The notes under the pieces were generated by a model, which worked only from the letters and a program-made list of their open reading frames with translations, did no database searches and was not told the origin of the DNA. Position numbers and translations under genes: made by a program. A DNA stretch of 64,000 nucleotides from Pseudomonas aylmerensis (GTDB lineage Bacteria; Pseudomonadota; Gammaproteobacteria; Pseudomonadales; Pseudomonadaceae): the NCBI RefSeq assembly GCF_001702265.1, contig NZ_MAUE01000045.1:645767-709766 (forward strand), written 5' to 3'. This document shows, piece after piece, positions 8,647-17,085 of the stretch. The first letter of the stretch is position 1; every line of letters begins with the position of its first letter.

Positions 8647-9693
8647 ATGAAAAGCCTGCAAGGGTTGCCCCGTCTTATCAGTGCTTCGGTAGGTGCTCCC
8701 GGTAAAGCCCGTAACTTGCCCGCCGATGTTCAGTGCATCCAGTATCTATTCAACTTGATCATTCCCAAGATGGGCTTTCCACTGGCCGAAAATGGCAAGT
8801 GTGACGGCCAGTTGGTGCAGTGCATCAGCCAGTATCAGTTTCGCCACCTTAAATATGCCCACCCCGATGGCGTGATCGACCCCACCGGCCGGACCTTCAA
8901 CAGTCTGATCGAAGAGGCGGTGAAGGTGCCGGTCAAAGCCTTCCCGACCCTGCGCATCCCCAGCTTCTTGAATGCGTTCGGCAATAACCAGGGCGATGCC
9001 GTGCAGGCGACGGTCAATGTGTACCTGGACCGCGTTCGCGCGACGATCGAGGCCGAGCGGCGTAACCGGCAACTGATGATGCAGGCCACGTGCGACGGGG
9101 GCATGACGCTCAGCGATACAGACTTCCAGAACGCCGCCACGCAGTTGGGCAACGGTATTTCGGTGAATGTGATCAAGGCTTTCGCGACCATCGAGTCTGG
9201 CGGGCGCTTTGGGTTCGGGCCGGCCAAGTTGCCGATCATCGCCTTCGAAGGCCACCACTTTCGCAAGTACACCAATCATATCTACGACCAGGCGCACCCG
9301 CTGCTGTCTTACCGCTACAAGAGAAAAGCCGGGCCCCAGTGGCAGGTCAACAACAAGGACCAGGTCAAGGCCTGGGAAACCATGGCGACCGCCTTCGCCC
9401 TCGATCAGGAAGCGGCGTTGATGTCGGCGTCCTGGGGGATGTTTCAGGTCATGGGCTTCAACTTCGGATCGTGCGGTTACAAGACCGTGTTTGAATTCGT
9501 CGCGGCATTAAAGGTGAATGCCGGCAACCAACTTAAAGCGTACTTGAGTTTTTGCAGCAAGAGCCCGGCGCTGATGAAGGCAATGAAGGCCAAGGATTTT
9601 ACCGCCATGGCCTACAACTATAACGGCGAGGACTACGGCAACTATGACGTCCTTATGAAAAAAGCCTACGAAGAATTTGAAAGGAAGAAATAA
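8647..9693 (+). CDS. N-acetylmuramidase (DUF3380-like) with N-terminal peptidoglycan-binding-like region
   Basis: 348 residues. The C-terminal half resembles the N-acetylmuramidase family (DUF3380): ATIESGG near residue 182 with the likely catalytic Glu, IIAFEGHHFRKY, and SASWGMFQVMGFNFG. Residues about 20-90 look like a peptidoglycan-binding repeat (DVQCIQYLFN ... GVIDPTGRTFNSL). There is no signal peptide, so the enzyme must leave the cell by lysis, phage-type release or a secretion system. The start is ATG 8647, with AAGGA 8 bases upstream; an ATG at 8638 overlaps the ribosome site. The next gene follows after one base and encodes an exported protein. Confidence 0.85.
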   Translation: MKSLQGLPRLISASVGAPGKARNLPADVQCIQYLFNLIIPKMGFPLAENGKCDGQLVQCISQYQFRHLKYAHPDGVIDPTGRTFNSLIEEAVKVPVKAFPTLRIPSFLNAFGNNQGDAVQATVNVYLDRVRATIEAERRNRQLMMQATCDGGMTLSDTDFQNAATQLGNGISVNVIKAFATIESGGRFGFGPAKLPIIAFEGHHFRKYTNHIYDQAHPLLSYRYKRKAGPQWQVNNKDQVKAWETMATAFALDQEAALMSASWGMFQVMGFNFGSCGYKTVFEFVAALKVNAGNQLKAYLSFCSKSPALMKAMKAKDFTAMAYNYNGEDYGNYDVLMKKAYEEFERKK

Positions 9694-9694
9694 G

Positions 9695-10282
9695 ATGATC
9701 CGTTTTCTTGCTGTTGGTGTGTTGTCATTGTGCGCGGTTGCCCCTGCGTTTGCTGGCACCCCTGCGTTGCATTCGGGCAAGTACGAGGGCCTGATGTTGG
9801 CAGTGACGCCTGACCATCAAGTCGAAGGTTTCTACGCCGAGGAACTGGGCGAGGGCGTGACCCGCAGTTGCGCGTTTTACCTGCAAGGCCAGCCCGGCGC
9901 ACTGACCACCTGGCACGACGAAGCCTACCCCGGCAGCGTGGCCCCGTCGTCCGACGGCGTTACCCTGACGGTGGAGCAGGGCCGCCAGCATCCCGGCTGC
10001 ATGAACGTGCTGATGCCGGAGATTGCCACCGGCCTGGAGCTGACCCGGACCGCCAGCAAAAACTGGATCGGCCTGGTCACGGTGGCCGCCGACAAGGCGT
10101 ATTTGCAGAAAACCCCTGGCGCCAAGGCCGCCAAGCGCCCGTATATCGTCAAGGGTGATGTGGTGGGCGTGCTGGCCGTCAAGGATGGCTGGGCCCAGGT
10201 CGAGTTCATCACTGCCCAGGACCGTTCGTTCAGCGGCTGGATCAGCCAGGGCCAATACAGCCGTCTCGCGCCGCCGCGCTGA
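9695..10282 (+). CDS. Exported SH3-like protein, candidate partner of the muramidase
   Basis: 195 residues with a signal peptide (MIRFLAVGVLSLCAVAPAFA, cleavage after AFA). The C-terminal ~65 residues look like a bacterial SH3 fold (VKGDVVGVLAVKDGWAQVEF, then SGWISQGQY). Two Cys in the middle could form a disulfide. Its ATG is one base after the muramidase stop, with the ribosome site inside the end of that gene, so translation is probably coupled. A periplasmic protein paired with a leaderless wall hydrolase fits an immunity or regulatory partner, but this is inference. Confidence 0.75.
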   Translation: MIRFLAVGVLSLCAVAPAFAGTPALHSGKYEGLMLAVTPDHQVEGFYAEELGEGVTRSCAFYLQGQPGALTTWHDEAYPGSVAPSSDGVTLTVEQGRQHPGCMNVLMPEIATGLELTRTASKNWIGLVTVAADKAYLQKTPGAKAAKRPYIVKGDVVGVLAVKDGWAQVEFITAQDRSFSGWISQGQYSRLAPPR

Positions 10283-10292
10283 GACCTCCCGA

Positions 10293-10328
10293 ACGCCGCT
10301 GCGTGCCTGGCACGCAGCGGCGTTTTTG
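10293..10328 (+). terminator. Intrinsic terminator after the muramidase operon
   Basis: Arms ACGCCGCTGCGTG... and ...CACGCAGCGGCGT pair almost without a loop (10293-10323), followed by TTTTTG. It ends the plus-strand pair and separates it from the convergent DUF2167 gene. Confidence 0.85.
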
Positions 10329-10338
10329 TGTCCGGGTT

Positions 10339-11241
10339 TCAGGCCTTGTTGCGGTTGAACAGCTTGCGCACACCGGCGAGCAGCGCCACGACGCCGATCA
10401 CCAGAAACTTCTTCGCCGCCAGCAGGAAGATGCCGATCTTGGCGAACAAGCCGGCCTTGGCGGCAATCCCGCCGGCTACCAATGCCGCGAGGCCGTAAGT
10501 GGCCAGCTTGTCGGTTTTCGGGTTGAAGTCGGTGTAGAGGTTGCCGTCGGTGAAGTTGGTGAAGGCCAGGACCTTGGGCATTTCCTGCTTGATCGTGGAC
10601 AGGTCGGCCATCGCGGCGACGGCGTTGAGTTCCAGCACGCCTTCACGGCCCAGCACACGGATGCTGTAGTTGAGGGTGGTTTGCTCGGCGTCGTCGGCCT
10701 TCAGTTCGCGGGCCCAGTACATCTTGTGGGTGGTGTCGTCGTAGCGCGGCGGCTCGGCCCAGCCCAGCAGGTGCAGGCCCGCGTAGCCTTGTTTCTGGCG
10801 TTCCTGGTTCTCGGCTTCGTCTTCTTCCTGCATTTGCTTGAGCAGGTCGGCGTAGTCGATTTTCGCGGCATCCTCGTCGGAAATGTGCCCGTCGGCCTTG
10901 TAGCTGACGATCACGCCCCAGCCGCGCTCCGACAGCGGGCTGACGGCTTTCGGCACGATCATGCCCAGGGTCTTGAAGCCCGGCGGGTTGCCCCAGCCAT
11001 CGGTCAGCAGACGCTCGGTGTCGGCCGGGTCGAGGTAGTAGAACTCGTCGTTAAGCTTGAGCGTGGCGATGCCACTGGGCAGGCTGATGGTGCCGGTCTT
11101 CTGCTTGAGTGATGCAAGAAAGTGCTCAGCCGTTTCCGCGGGGGCGCTGGCTTCTACGGGGGCAGGTGGGGCGGCTGCGAAAGCGGGGGCGACAGGCAGG
11201 CTCAGGGCGGCCGCCGCCAGCAACAGGCGGAAGTAATTCAT
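10339..11241 (-). CDS. DUF2167 family membrane protein
   Basis: 300 residues. Signal peptide at residues 1-22 (MNYFRLLLAAAALSLPVAPAFA), a mostly soluble exported domain (LNDEFYYLDPADTERLLTDGW, GWGVIVSYKADGHI) typical of DUF2167, and two hydrophobic segments near the C-terminus (about 247-262 and 265-290), ending in the basic tail RKLFNRNKA. It is therefore likely exported and anchored in the inner membrane. The function of the family is unknown. AAGGGA lies 5 bases before the ATG. It is convergent with the muramidase pair. Confidence 0.85.
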   Translation of the reverse strand: MNYFRLLLAAAALSLPVAPAFAAAPPAPVEASAPAETAEHFLASLKQKTGTISLPSGIATLKLNDEFYYLDPADTERLLTDGWGNPPGFKTLGMIVPKAVSPLSERGWGVIVSYKADGHISDEDAAKIDYADLLKQMQEEDEAENQERQKQGYAGLHLLGWAEPPRYDDTTHKMYWARELKADDAEQTTLNYSIRVLGREGVLELNAVAAMADLSTIKQEMPKVLAFTNFTDGNLYTDFNPKTDKLATYGLAALVAGGIAAKAGLFAKIGIFLLAAKKFLVIGVVALLAGVRKLFNRNKA

Positions 11242-11302
11242 GGTAGTCCCTTACATTTTGAATTAATTTCGCGGGAGGATAATACGAAATAGCTGCTACG
11301 GG

Positions 11303-12166
11303 TTAGCCAAACGTCTCGCGCAGCAGCCCGGCGAAGGCGTCCCGTGCCAGGTGCCGCTGGGTGTCCTTATGCCAGAACAGCAGGTTGTCCACGGCCTGCA
11401 GTTCCTCGAACCGGTACGATGCCAACTGGTTGGCCTGCTCATAGCGGGCCAGGATGCCTTCGGGCGCGAGTGCCACACCAATCCCGGCGCTGACGCAGCC
11501 GATAATCGTGCCCCAGCTGGCGTAACTGGCGATGGTCGGCTTGAAGTCATGGGGCTTGACCCAATTTTCGAGTGCCGCGCGGTAGGGGCAGCCGGGTGGC
11601 CAGACCAGCAAGGTGCGGCCGGCCAGGTCCTGGGCACTCTGGATGGGGGCGCTGGAGGCACTGGCGATCAGCACCAGGCGCTCGCTGTAGACCACGCTGT
11701 GTTCCAGCTTCGCGCGTTTATTGCCCGAGGCCACCAGTGCCACGTCCAGGCGGTGGTGCTGCAGGTCATCGAGCAGCTGGCCCCAGGCACCGGTCACCAG
11801 TTCCAGGCTGACCTCCGGGTAGCGTCGATGATATTCCGCCAGCAGCGGCGGCAAGCGGCCGCTGGCGCTGGACTCCACCGCCCCGATCCGCAAGGTCCCA
11901 CGCGGGATGGCATTCGCATCCACGGCGCGTTTGGACTCATCCACCAGGGCGAGGATGCGCTCGCAGTAATCGAGGAAGATCTCACCGGCCGCGCTGATCG
12001 CCAGCCCACGCCCGGCGCGGATGAACAGCGGGGTGCCCAGCTCGCTCTCCAGTTGCTTGATGCGCGTGGTGATATTGGACGGCACGCAGTGCAATTGCAG
12101 GGCGGCCTGGGCCACGCTGCCGGTTTGCGCCACGGCTCGCACCATTTTCAGTTGGGCCAGTTCCAT
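11303..12166 (-). CDS. LysR-family transcriptional regulator
   Basis: 287 residues with an N-terminal winged helix-turn-helix (about 1-60: MVRAVAQTGSVAQAALQL, then SNITTRIKQLESELG) and a C-terminal LysR substrate-binding domain (RGTLRIGAVESSASGRLPP onward). It is divergent from the EamA exporter gene over about 100 bases, which suggests that it controls that exporter. The effector is unknown. Confidence 0.92.
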   Translation of the reverse strand: MELAQLKMVRAVAQTGSVAQAALQLHCVPSNITTRIKQLESELGTPLFIRAGRGLAISAAGEIFLDYCERILALVDESKRAVDANAIPRGTLRIGAVESSASGRLPPLLAEYHRRYPEVSLELVTGAWGQLLDDLQHHRLDVALVASGNKRAKLEHSVVYSERLVLIASASSAPIQSAQDLAGRTLLVWPPGCPYRAALENWVKPHDFKPTIASYASWGTIIGCVSAGIGVALAPEGILARYEQANQLASYRFEELQAVDNLLFWHKDTQRHLARDAFAGLLRETFG

Positions 12167-12266
12167 CGCTCAGTTCCAGTGATTTCAGAAGTCAGAAACG
12201 GTTAATTGTCCTGCGCCTTGGCCGGGCCAAGACTGACGGCATTCCTTCTCAGTCCGGACGCCGTCG

Positions 12267-13226
12267 ATGAATACCCCGTCACCCGTAAAGCTTACGCTAG
12301 TCATCGCCAGCGTCATCCTCTGTTGGGCCTATTCGCCGATTGGCGTGCACATGGGGCTGCACAGCTACAGCCCCGGCCAGTTGGCGCTGCTGCGGTTCTT
12401 GATTGCCTCGGTGTTCATGGGCGCTGTAGCCCTGGTGCTGGGCATCGGCCGGCCGCGCCTGCGGGATGTGCCGTGGTTGCTGGTGCTGGGGTTCTTCGGG
12501 GTGTTCCTGCACCACACTAGCCTCAATTATGGGCAGCAATGGGTGACGGCGGCAGCCTCCAGTGTGCTGGCGCAGTCGGCGCCATTGTTCAGCGTGCTGA
12601 TCGCGTTTGTCTGTCTCAAGGAGCGGGTCAGCCTGTGGCGTTGGAGCTGCGTCTTGCTGGGATTGCTCGGCGTGCTGGTGGTGATCTGGGGTGACCAGGG
12701 CGTGAGCGATATCGACCCGCGAGGCTTGCTGATACTGCTCGCTGCAGTGTCGTGGAGCGTGTATTTCGCCATCCAGAAACACTATGCCCACCGCTACAGC
12801 CCGTTGACCATGGCGTGCTACATGGTGTGGGCCGGCACGCTGATGCTCTGCGTGAACCTGCCGGGCCTGCCCGCCGCCGTGGCGCAGGCACCGTTGGCGG
12901 AAAACCTGGCGGTGCTGGTCCTGGGTATCTTCCCCAGCGCCCTGGCCTACCTGGCCTGGGGCTACGTGTTGAAGCATGTCGAGGTCAGCCGTGCGTCGGT
13001 GGCGATGTACCTGATTCCACCGGTCGCCATGGTGCTGGCCGCGACGCTGCTGGGCGAGCACATTGCCGTGCAAGTGATGCTCGGCGCGGTGATCGTGCTG
13101 GCCAGTGTCGCGGCCATCAGCCTGGAAGGGCGCTGGCGCTCAGTCGTTCAGGCTGAACGCACGCAGGCGGTGGCCGTCGAGGTCCTGGGCGACAAAGGTG
13201 TAGCCGAAATCCACGGCGGTCGGTGA
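12267..13226 (+). CDS. EamA/DMT-family transporter
   Basis: 319 residues with ten predicted hydrophobic helices in two EamA repeats (first repeat VILCWAYSPIGVHMGLHSYS, second beginning near SWSVYFAIQKHY). The family exports amino acids, metabolites or toxic compounds across the inner membrane. It is divergent from a LysR gene. The last ~28 residues after EGRWRS are polar and atypical for the family: this tail is read from the antisense of the VOC gene, so a normal stop seems to have been lost. Confidence 0.88.
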   Translation: MNTPSPVKLTLVIASVILCWAYSPIGVHMGLHSYSPGQLALLRFLIASVFMGAVALVLGIGRPRLRDVPWLLVLGFFGVFLHHTSLNYGQQWVTAAASSVLAQSAPLFSVLIAFVCLKERVSLWRWSCVLLGLLGVLVVIWGDQGVSDIDPRGLLILLAAVSWSVYFAIQKHYAHRYSPLTMACYMVWAGTLMLCVNLPGLPAAVAQAPLAENLAVLVLGIFPSALAYLAWGYVLKHVEVSRASVAMYLIPPVAMVLAATLLGEHIAVQVMLGAVIVLASVAAISLEGRWRSVVQAERTQAVAVEVLGDKGVAEIHGGR

Positions 13227-13511
13227 TTGAATGATCGTCGCGCCACGTTCGACCCACACGTCGTGCAACGCGTCCACGGCGCCGGTGTCGGGCAACGAGA
13301 AGCCCACTTCACCACCGCCGCCGGTCAACTGCGCTGCCGGCGCCACGGTATGACGCGACCACAGCCCAAGTTTCACGCCGTTGCCCAGAATGAACAGGGC
13401 AAACGTCGGGTTGAGCTCCACCGGCGGCTGGTCCAGCAGGCGGCTATAGAAGTTGGCGCTGGTGGCCGGGCTGTCAACGTACAGCAGGAAGTAATGAGCG
13501 ACGGTGTGCAT
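13140..13511 (-). CDS. VOC (glyoxalase/bleomycin-resistance) family protein
   Basis: 123 residues with the VOC fold pattern: N-terminal LLYVDSPATSANFYSRLL and C-terminal GYTFVAQDLDGHRLRAF. VOC proteins are metal-dependent enzymes or drug-binding proteins; the substrate here is not known. AAGGAG sits 5 bases before the ATG. Its 3' end overlaps the convergent EamA gene by 87 bases. Confidence 0.88.
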   Translation of the reverse strand: MHTVAHYFLLYVDSPATSANFYSRLLDQPPVELNPTFALFILGNGVKLGLWSRHTVAPAAQLTGGGGEVGFSLPDTGAVDALHDVWVERGATIIQSPTAVDFGYTFVAQDLDGHRLRAFSLND

Positions 13512-13565
13512 GCTGGCTCCTTGAGGACGGGCGTTTGAGTGGGGCCAGTCTATAAGGCGGTACTG

Positions 13566-14333
13566 TCAGTTCCTGTCAGGAGTGTGCAGGGGCTGCGCGC
13601 CTTCCCCGGTGTACAGCTGGATGATGTCATCGATCTCGCCCGACATCTTCATCCGCAGCAGCGTGCGCAGGATGCGCTGCACCGGCACGTCCGGGTCATT
13701 GCGCACGGTGCAGCCGAGGTTCTGCTCATCGATCACCGCGACCTTGTGCAGCTTTTGGCCGATCGGCATGCGCTGGTTGAACCGGTCGAGAATCCATTCG
13801 TTGATCACCGCGAACTTGAAGCGCCCGGCCACCAGTTTGTGCAGCACCTGTTCTTCGCTGCGCGCATCGTCGCGGGTGAGTTGGCCGCTGGCAAACAGCG
13901 GGTCGAGCGTGGCATAGCGATAGTTGAGCACCGTGCCGATCGATTGCGCCGGCAATTGCTTCACATGGACCGGTTGCGCGGGCACCTGGGTGCTGACCAG
14001 CAGGTTGCGCTGCACCATCAGCGGGATGCTCCAGGTGTAATCACCGGACAGGTTGTCGAACCAGGCCTGGGTGACATAACAGCGCACGTCGATCTCGCCG
14101 TGTTCCATGGCCGCCGAGATACGCGCCCGTGCCAGCACATGGAATTGCGCCGGCCGACCGACCTGGGTGGCCAGGCTCAACATCAAGTCATACAAAATCC
14201 CCTGGGTGGGCCGGCCGTCCTCCAGTTGCACCATGGGCATCGCCCAGCTGTCGGAAACCGAGAAGCGCAGCGGTGCGGGCGCCGCCAGGCTGGCCGAGGC
14301 AATCATCCATAAAGCGCCCAGGACTACGCGCAT
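13566..14333 (-). CDS. Periplasmic substrate-binding protein (amino-acid type)
   Basis: 255 residues with a signal peptide (MRVVLGALWMIASASLA) and the bilobed fold of the bacterial extracellular solute-binding family 3 (RFSVSDSWAMPMVQLEDG ... ILYDLMLSLATQVG, then the hinge and second lobe). There are no permease or ATPase genes beside it, so it may be an orphan binding protein or a sensor. The start at 14333 gives the signal peptide directly and has GGAG 6 bases upstream; a frame extension to 14366 adds no signal. Confidence 0.85.
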   Translation of the reverse strand: MRVVLGALWMIASASLAAPAPLRFSVSDSWAMPMVQLEDGRPTQGILYDLMLSLATQVGRPAQFHVLARARISAAMEHGEIDVRCYVTQAWFDNLSGDYTWSIPLMVQRNLLVSTQVPAQPVHVKQLPAQSIGTVLNYRYATLDPLFASGQLTRDDARSEEQVLHKLVAGRFKFAVINEWILDRFNQRMPIGQKLHKVAVIDEQNLGCTVRNDPDVPVQRILRTLLRMKMSGEIDDIIQLYTGEGAQPLHTPDRN

Positions 14334-14466
14334 AGACTCTCCGGGTTCAGGCCTTTTCGGGGCCAATCAGCAGAGCTTAGTCAGATTAGACGAGCGTGCC
14401 GGATGCAATTTCCCCCTTGCTCCGCTAGCATTACCGGCTCCCGCTTCCCAGTTGCGACGGTTTTCG

Positions 14467-16521
14467 ATGAGTTATCAGGTTCTTGCACGTAAATGGCGTC
14501 CGCGCTCGTTCCGCGAAATGGTCGGCCAGACCCATGTGCTCAAGGCTCTGATCAATGCCTTGGACAGCCAACGGCTGCACCACGCCTACCTGTTCACCGG
14601 TACTCGCGGGGTGGGCAAGACCACCATTGCGCGCATCATCGCCAAATGCCTGAACTGTGAAACCGGTATCACTTCCACGCCCTGTGGCACGTGTTCGGTG
14701 TGCCGGGAAATCGACGAAGGGCGTTTTGTCGACCTGATCGAGATCGACGCCGCGAGCCGCACCAAGGTCGAAGACACCCGCGAGCTGCTCGACAACGTGC
14801 AGTACGCGCCGAGCCGTGGTCGCTTCAAGGTCTACCTGATCGACGAAGTGCACATGCTTTCCAGCCACTCTTTCAACGCCCTGTTGAAGACGCTGGAAGA
14901 GCCGCCGCCCTACGTCAAGTTCATCCTGGCCACCACCGATCCGCAGAAACTCCCTGCAACGATTCTGTCGCGGTGCCTGCAGTTCTCCCTGAAAAACATG
15001 ACCCCCGAGCGCGTGGTCGAGCATCTGACCCACGTGCTGGGCGTCGAGAACGTGCCGTTCGAAGACGACGCACTGTGGCTGCTCGGCCGTGCGGCGGACG
15101 GTTCGATGCGCGACGCCATGAGCCTCACCGACCAGGCCATCGCCTTTGGTGAAGGCAAGGTCATGGCCGCCGATGTTCGCGCCATGCTCGGTACCCTGGA
15201 TCACGGCCAGGTGTTCGACGTGCTGCACGCGCTGATCGAAGGCGACGCCAAGGCGTTGCTCGAAGCCGTGCGCCACTTGTCGGAGCAAGGCCCGGACTGG
15301 AACGGCGTGCTCTCGGAAATCCTCAATGTGTTGCACCGCGTCGCCATCGCCCAGGCGTTGCCGGAAGGTGTCGACAACGGCCATGGCGACCGCGACCGCG
15401 TGTTGGCCCTGGCCCAGGCGCTGCCGGCCGAAGACGTGCAGTTCTACTACCAGATGGGCCTGATCGGGCGCCGCGACCTGCCGCTGGCGCCGGACCCGCG
15501 AGGGGGCTTCGAGATGGTCATGCTGCGAATGCTGGCCTTCCGGCCCGCTGACTCGGCGGACGCACCGAGACAGCCGCTAAAGCCAGTGGGGATCAGCCAG
15601 GCCACAGTTGATTCCGCCAAACCAGTGGCTGGCGCGGCGGTGGTTGCGCCAGTGGTTGCCGCACCTGTTGCGCCGGCGCCTGAGCCTGCGCCCGTCGTGG
15701 CAGCGCCGGTGGTTACGCCGCCTCCGGTGGTCGAGCCCGAGCCTGCGCCTGTTGTCGACCTGCCCTGGAATGATCCGGTAGAGCCTGAAGTCGAGCCCGA
15801 ACTGCAGCCTGCGGTGGAGCCCGTGCTGGAAACGGCCGGCGAGCAGCCGGAACTGACGCCGATGCCCACGCCGACCCCTGACAGCGTGGTGCCGGATGCG
15901 CCGGAGTGGGTCGCCGCGCCTGTGCCGGAACCGACCGTCGCTCAGGTCGAGGCCGCCGTTCCAGGGATCGACCTGGATGACGAGCCGCCGCTGGACGAAG
16001 ACTATATCGAGCCGGACATGGATTCGGCCTACAGCTACCTGGACGACCTGGCCAGCGAGCACACCGCCGAGCCGGCCCCGGAGCCCGAGGCCGAGCCTGC
16101 TGCGGCGCCGGCCACCGGCCTGGCCCTGCAATGGCTGGAGCTGTTCCCGAAGTTGCCGATCTCCGGCATGACCGGCAGTATTGCCGCCAACTGCACCCTG
16201 ATTTCCATCGAGGGCGACCACTGGCTGTTGCACCTGGACCCGGCACACAGCGCCCTGTTCAACGCGACCCAGCAACGTCGCCTCAACGATGCCCTGAACC
16301 AGTACCATGAGCGCACGCTGACCGTCGCCATCGAGCTGATCAAGCCTGAGCAGGAAACCCCGGCCCAGGCCGCGACCCGCCGGCGCATCAACCGCCAGCG
16401 CGAAGCCGAGGACTCGATCCAGGCTGATCCGCTCATCCAGCAAATGATGCAACAGTTCGGCGCCGTCGTTCGCCACGATACAATTGAACCTGTCGAAGCC
16501 CCGGTGCCCCAAGCGTCCTGA
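14467..16521 (+). CDS. dnaX: DNA polymerase III subunits tau/gamma
   Basis: 684-residue clamp-loader ATPase of the replisome. Visible: MSYQVLARKWRPRSF start, Walker A GTRGVGKTT (about 45-53), a four-Cys zinc module (CLNC, CGTCSVC), Walker B LIDEVHML, sensor motifs ATTDPQKLP. Residues about 365-560 form a Pro/Ala/Glu-rich low-complexity linker, then the C-terminal tau region that contacts the polymerase. I saw no slippery A-run for making gamma by frameshift. It is followed by ybaB, the usual order. Confidence 0.97.
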   Translation: MSYQVLARKWRPRSFREMVGQTHVLKALINALDSQRLHHAYLFTGTRGVGKTTIARIIAKCLNCETGITSTPCGTCSVCREIDEGRFVDLIEIDAASRTKVEDTRELLDNVQYAPSRGRFKVYLIDEVHMLSSHSFNALLKTLEEPPPYVKFILATTDPQKLPATILSRCLQFSLKNMTPERVVEHLTHVLGVENVPFEDDALWLLGRAADGSMRDAMSLTDQAIAFGEGKVMAADVRAMLGTLDHGQVFDVLHALIEGDAKALLEAVRHLSEQGPDWNGVLSEILNVLHRVAIAQALPEGVDNGHGDRDRVLALAQALPAEDVQFYYQMGLIGRRDLPLAPDPRGGFEMVMLRMLAFRPADSADAPRQPLKPVGISQATVDSAKPVAGAAVVAPVVAAPVAPAPEPAPVVAAPVVTPPPVVEPEPAPVVDLPWNDPVEPEVEPELQPAVEPVLETAGEQPELTPMPTPTPDSVVPDAPEWVAAPVPEPTVAQVEAAVPGIDLDDEPPLDEDYIEPDMDSAYSYLDDLASEHTAEPAPEPEAEPAAAPATGLALQWLELFPKLPISGMTGSIAANCTLISIEGDHWLLHLDPAHSALFNATQQRRLNDALNQYHERTLTVAIELIKPEQETPAQAATRRRINRQREAEDSIQADPLIQQMMQQFGAVVRHDTIEPVEAPVPQAS

Positions 16522-16564
16522 TACCGGGCTACTAAATTGATCCACGTACTTTGAGGTGATTCCC

Positions 16565-16903
16565 ATGATGAAAGGTGGCATGGCCGGCCTGATGAAGCAG
16601 GCGCAGCAGATGCAGGAAAAGATGGCCAAGATGCAGGAAGAACTGGCCAACGCCGAAGTCACCGGTAAAGCCGGTGGCGATATGGTCAGCGTGGTGATGA
16701 CCGGTCGTCACGACATCAAGCGCGTGAGCATCGACCCAAGCGTGTTGCCAGGCGTGGGCGAAGATGACCTGGAAATGCTCGAGGCGCTGTTCGCCGCGGC
16801 CGTCAACGACGCCGTGCGCAAGATCGAAGCCAACAGCCAGGACAAAATGTCCGGCGTGACCGCTGGCATGCAATTGCCACCGGGCATGAAGCTGCCGTTC
16901 TGA
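16565..16903 (+). CDS. ybaB: YbaB/EbfC family nucleoid-associated protein
   Basis: 112 residues: MMKGGMAGLMKQAQQMQEKM with a Met/Gln-rich N-terminal helix, then the conserved domain (GGDMVSVVMTGRHDIKRVSI) and C-terminal LPPGMKLPF. YbaB dimers bind DNA and are encoded between dnaX and recR in most proteobacteria. GAGGTGA precedes the start by 6 bases. A strong terminator follows. Confidence 0.96.
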   Translation: MMKGGMAGLMKQAQQMQEKMAKMQEELANAEVTGKAGGDMVSVVMTGRHDIKRVSIDPSVLPGVGEDDLEMLEALFAAAVNDAVRKIEANSQDKMSGVTAGMQLPPGMKLPF

Positions 16904-16928
16904 TCGGCGAGCTTTAGCTAGACTCCAG

Positions 16929-16957
16929 TGCCAGGCCTCGTGCCTGGCATTTTTTTT
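16929..16957 (+). terminator. Intrinsic terminator after ybaB
   Basis: TGCCAGGC-CTCGT-GCCTGGCA followed by eight T. It closes the dnaX-ybaB transcript, so the next genes need their own promoters. Confidence 0.92.
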
Positions 16958-17085
16958 GGGTGTGACGTCGGTTTGCCACGCCGCTGCGATGCACACGCGA
17001 CGGGGCGATAGACGAAACATCGAACCGCAAGCGCTCTATCATGGTCTGCACCCTATACCGATGAATTCGATAAAGGAGCCCCCTG

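Noticed and set aside
14467..16521. Programmed frameshift in dnaX to make gamma
   Set aside because: No A-AAA-AAG type slippery heptamer with a following stem was found in the expected region.
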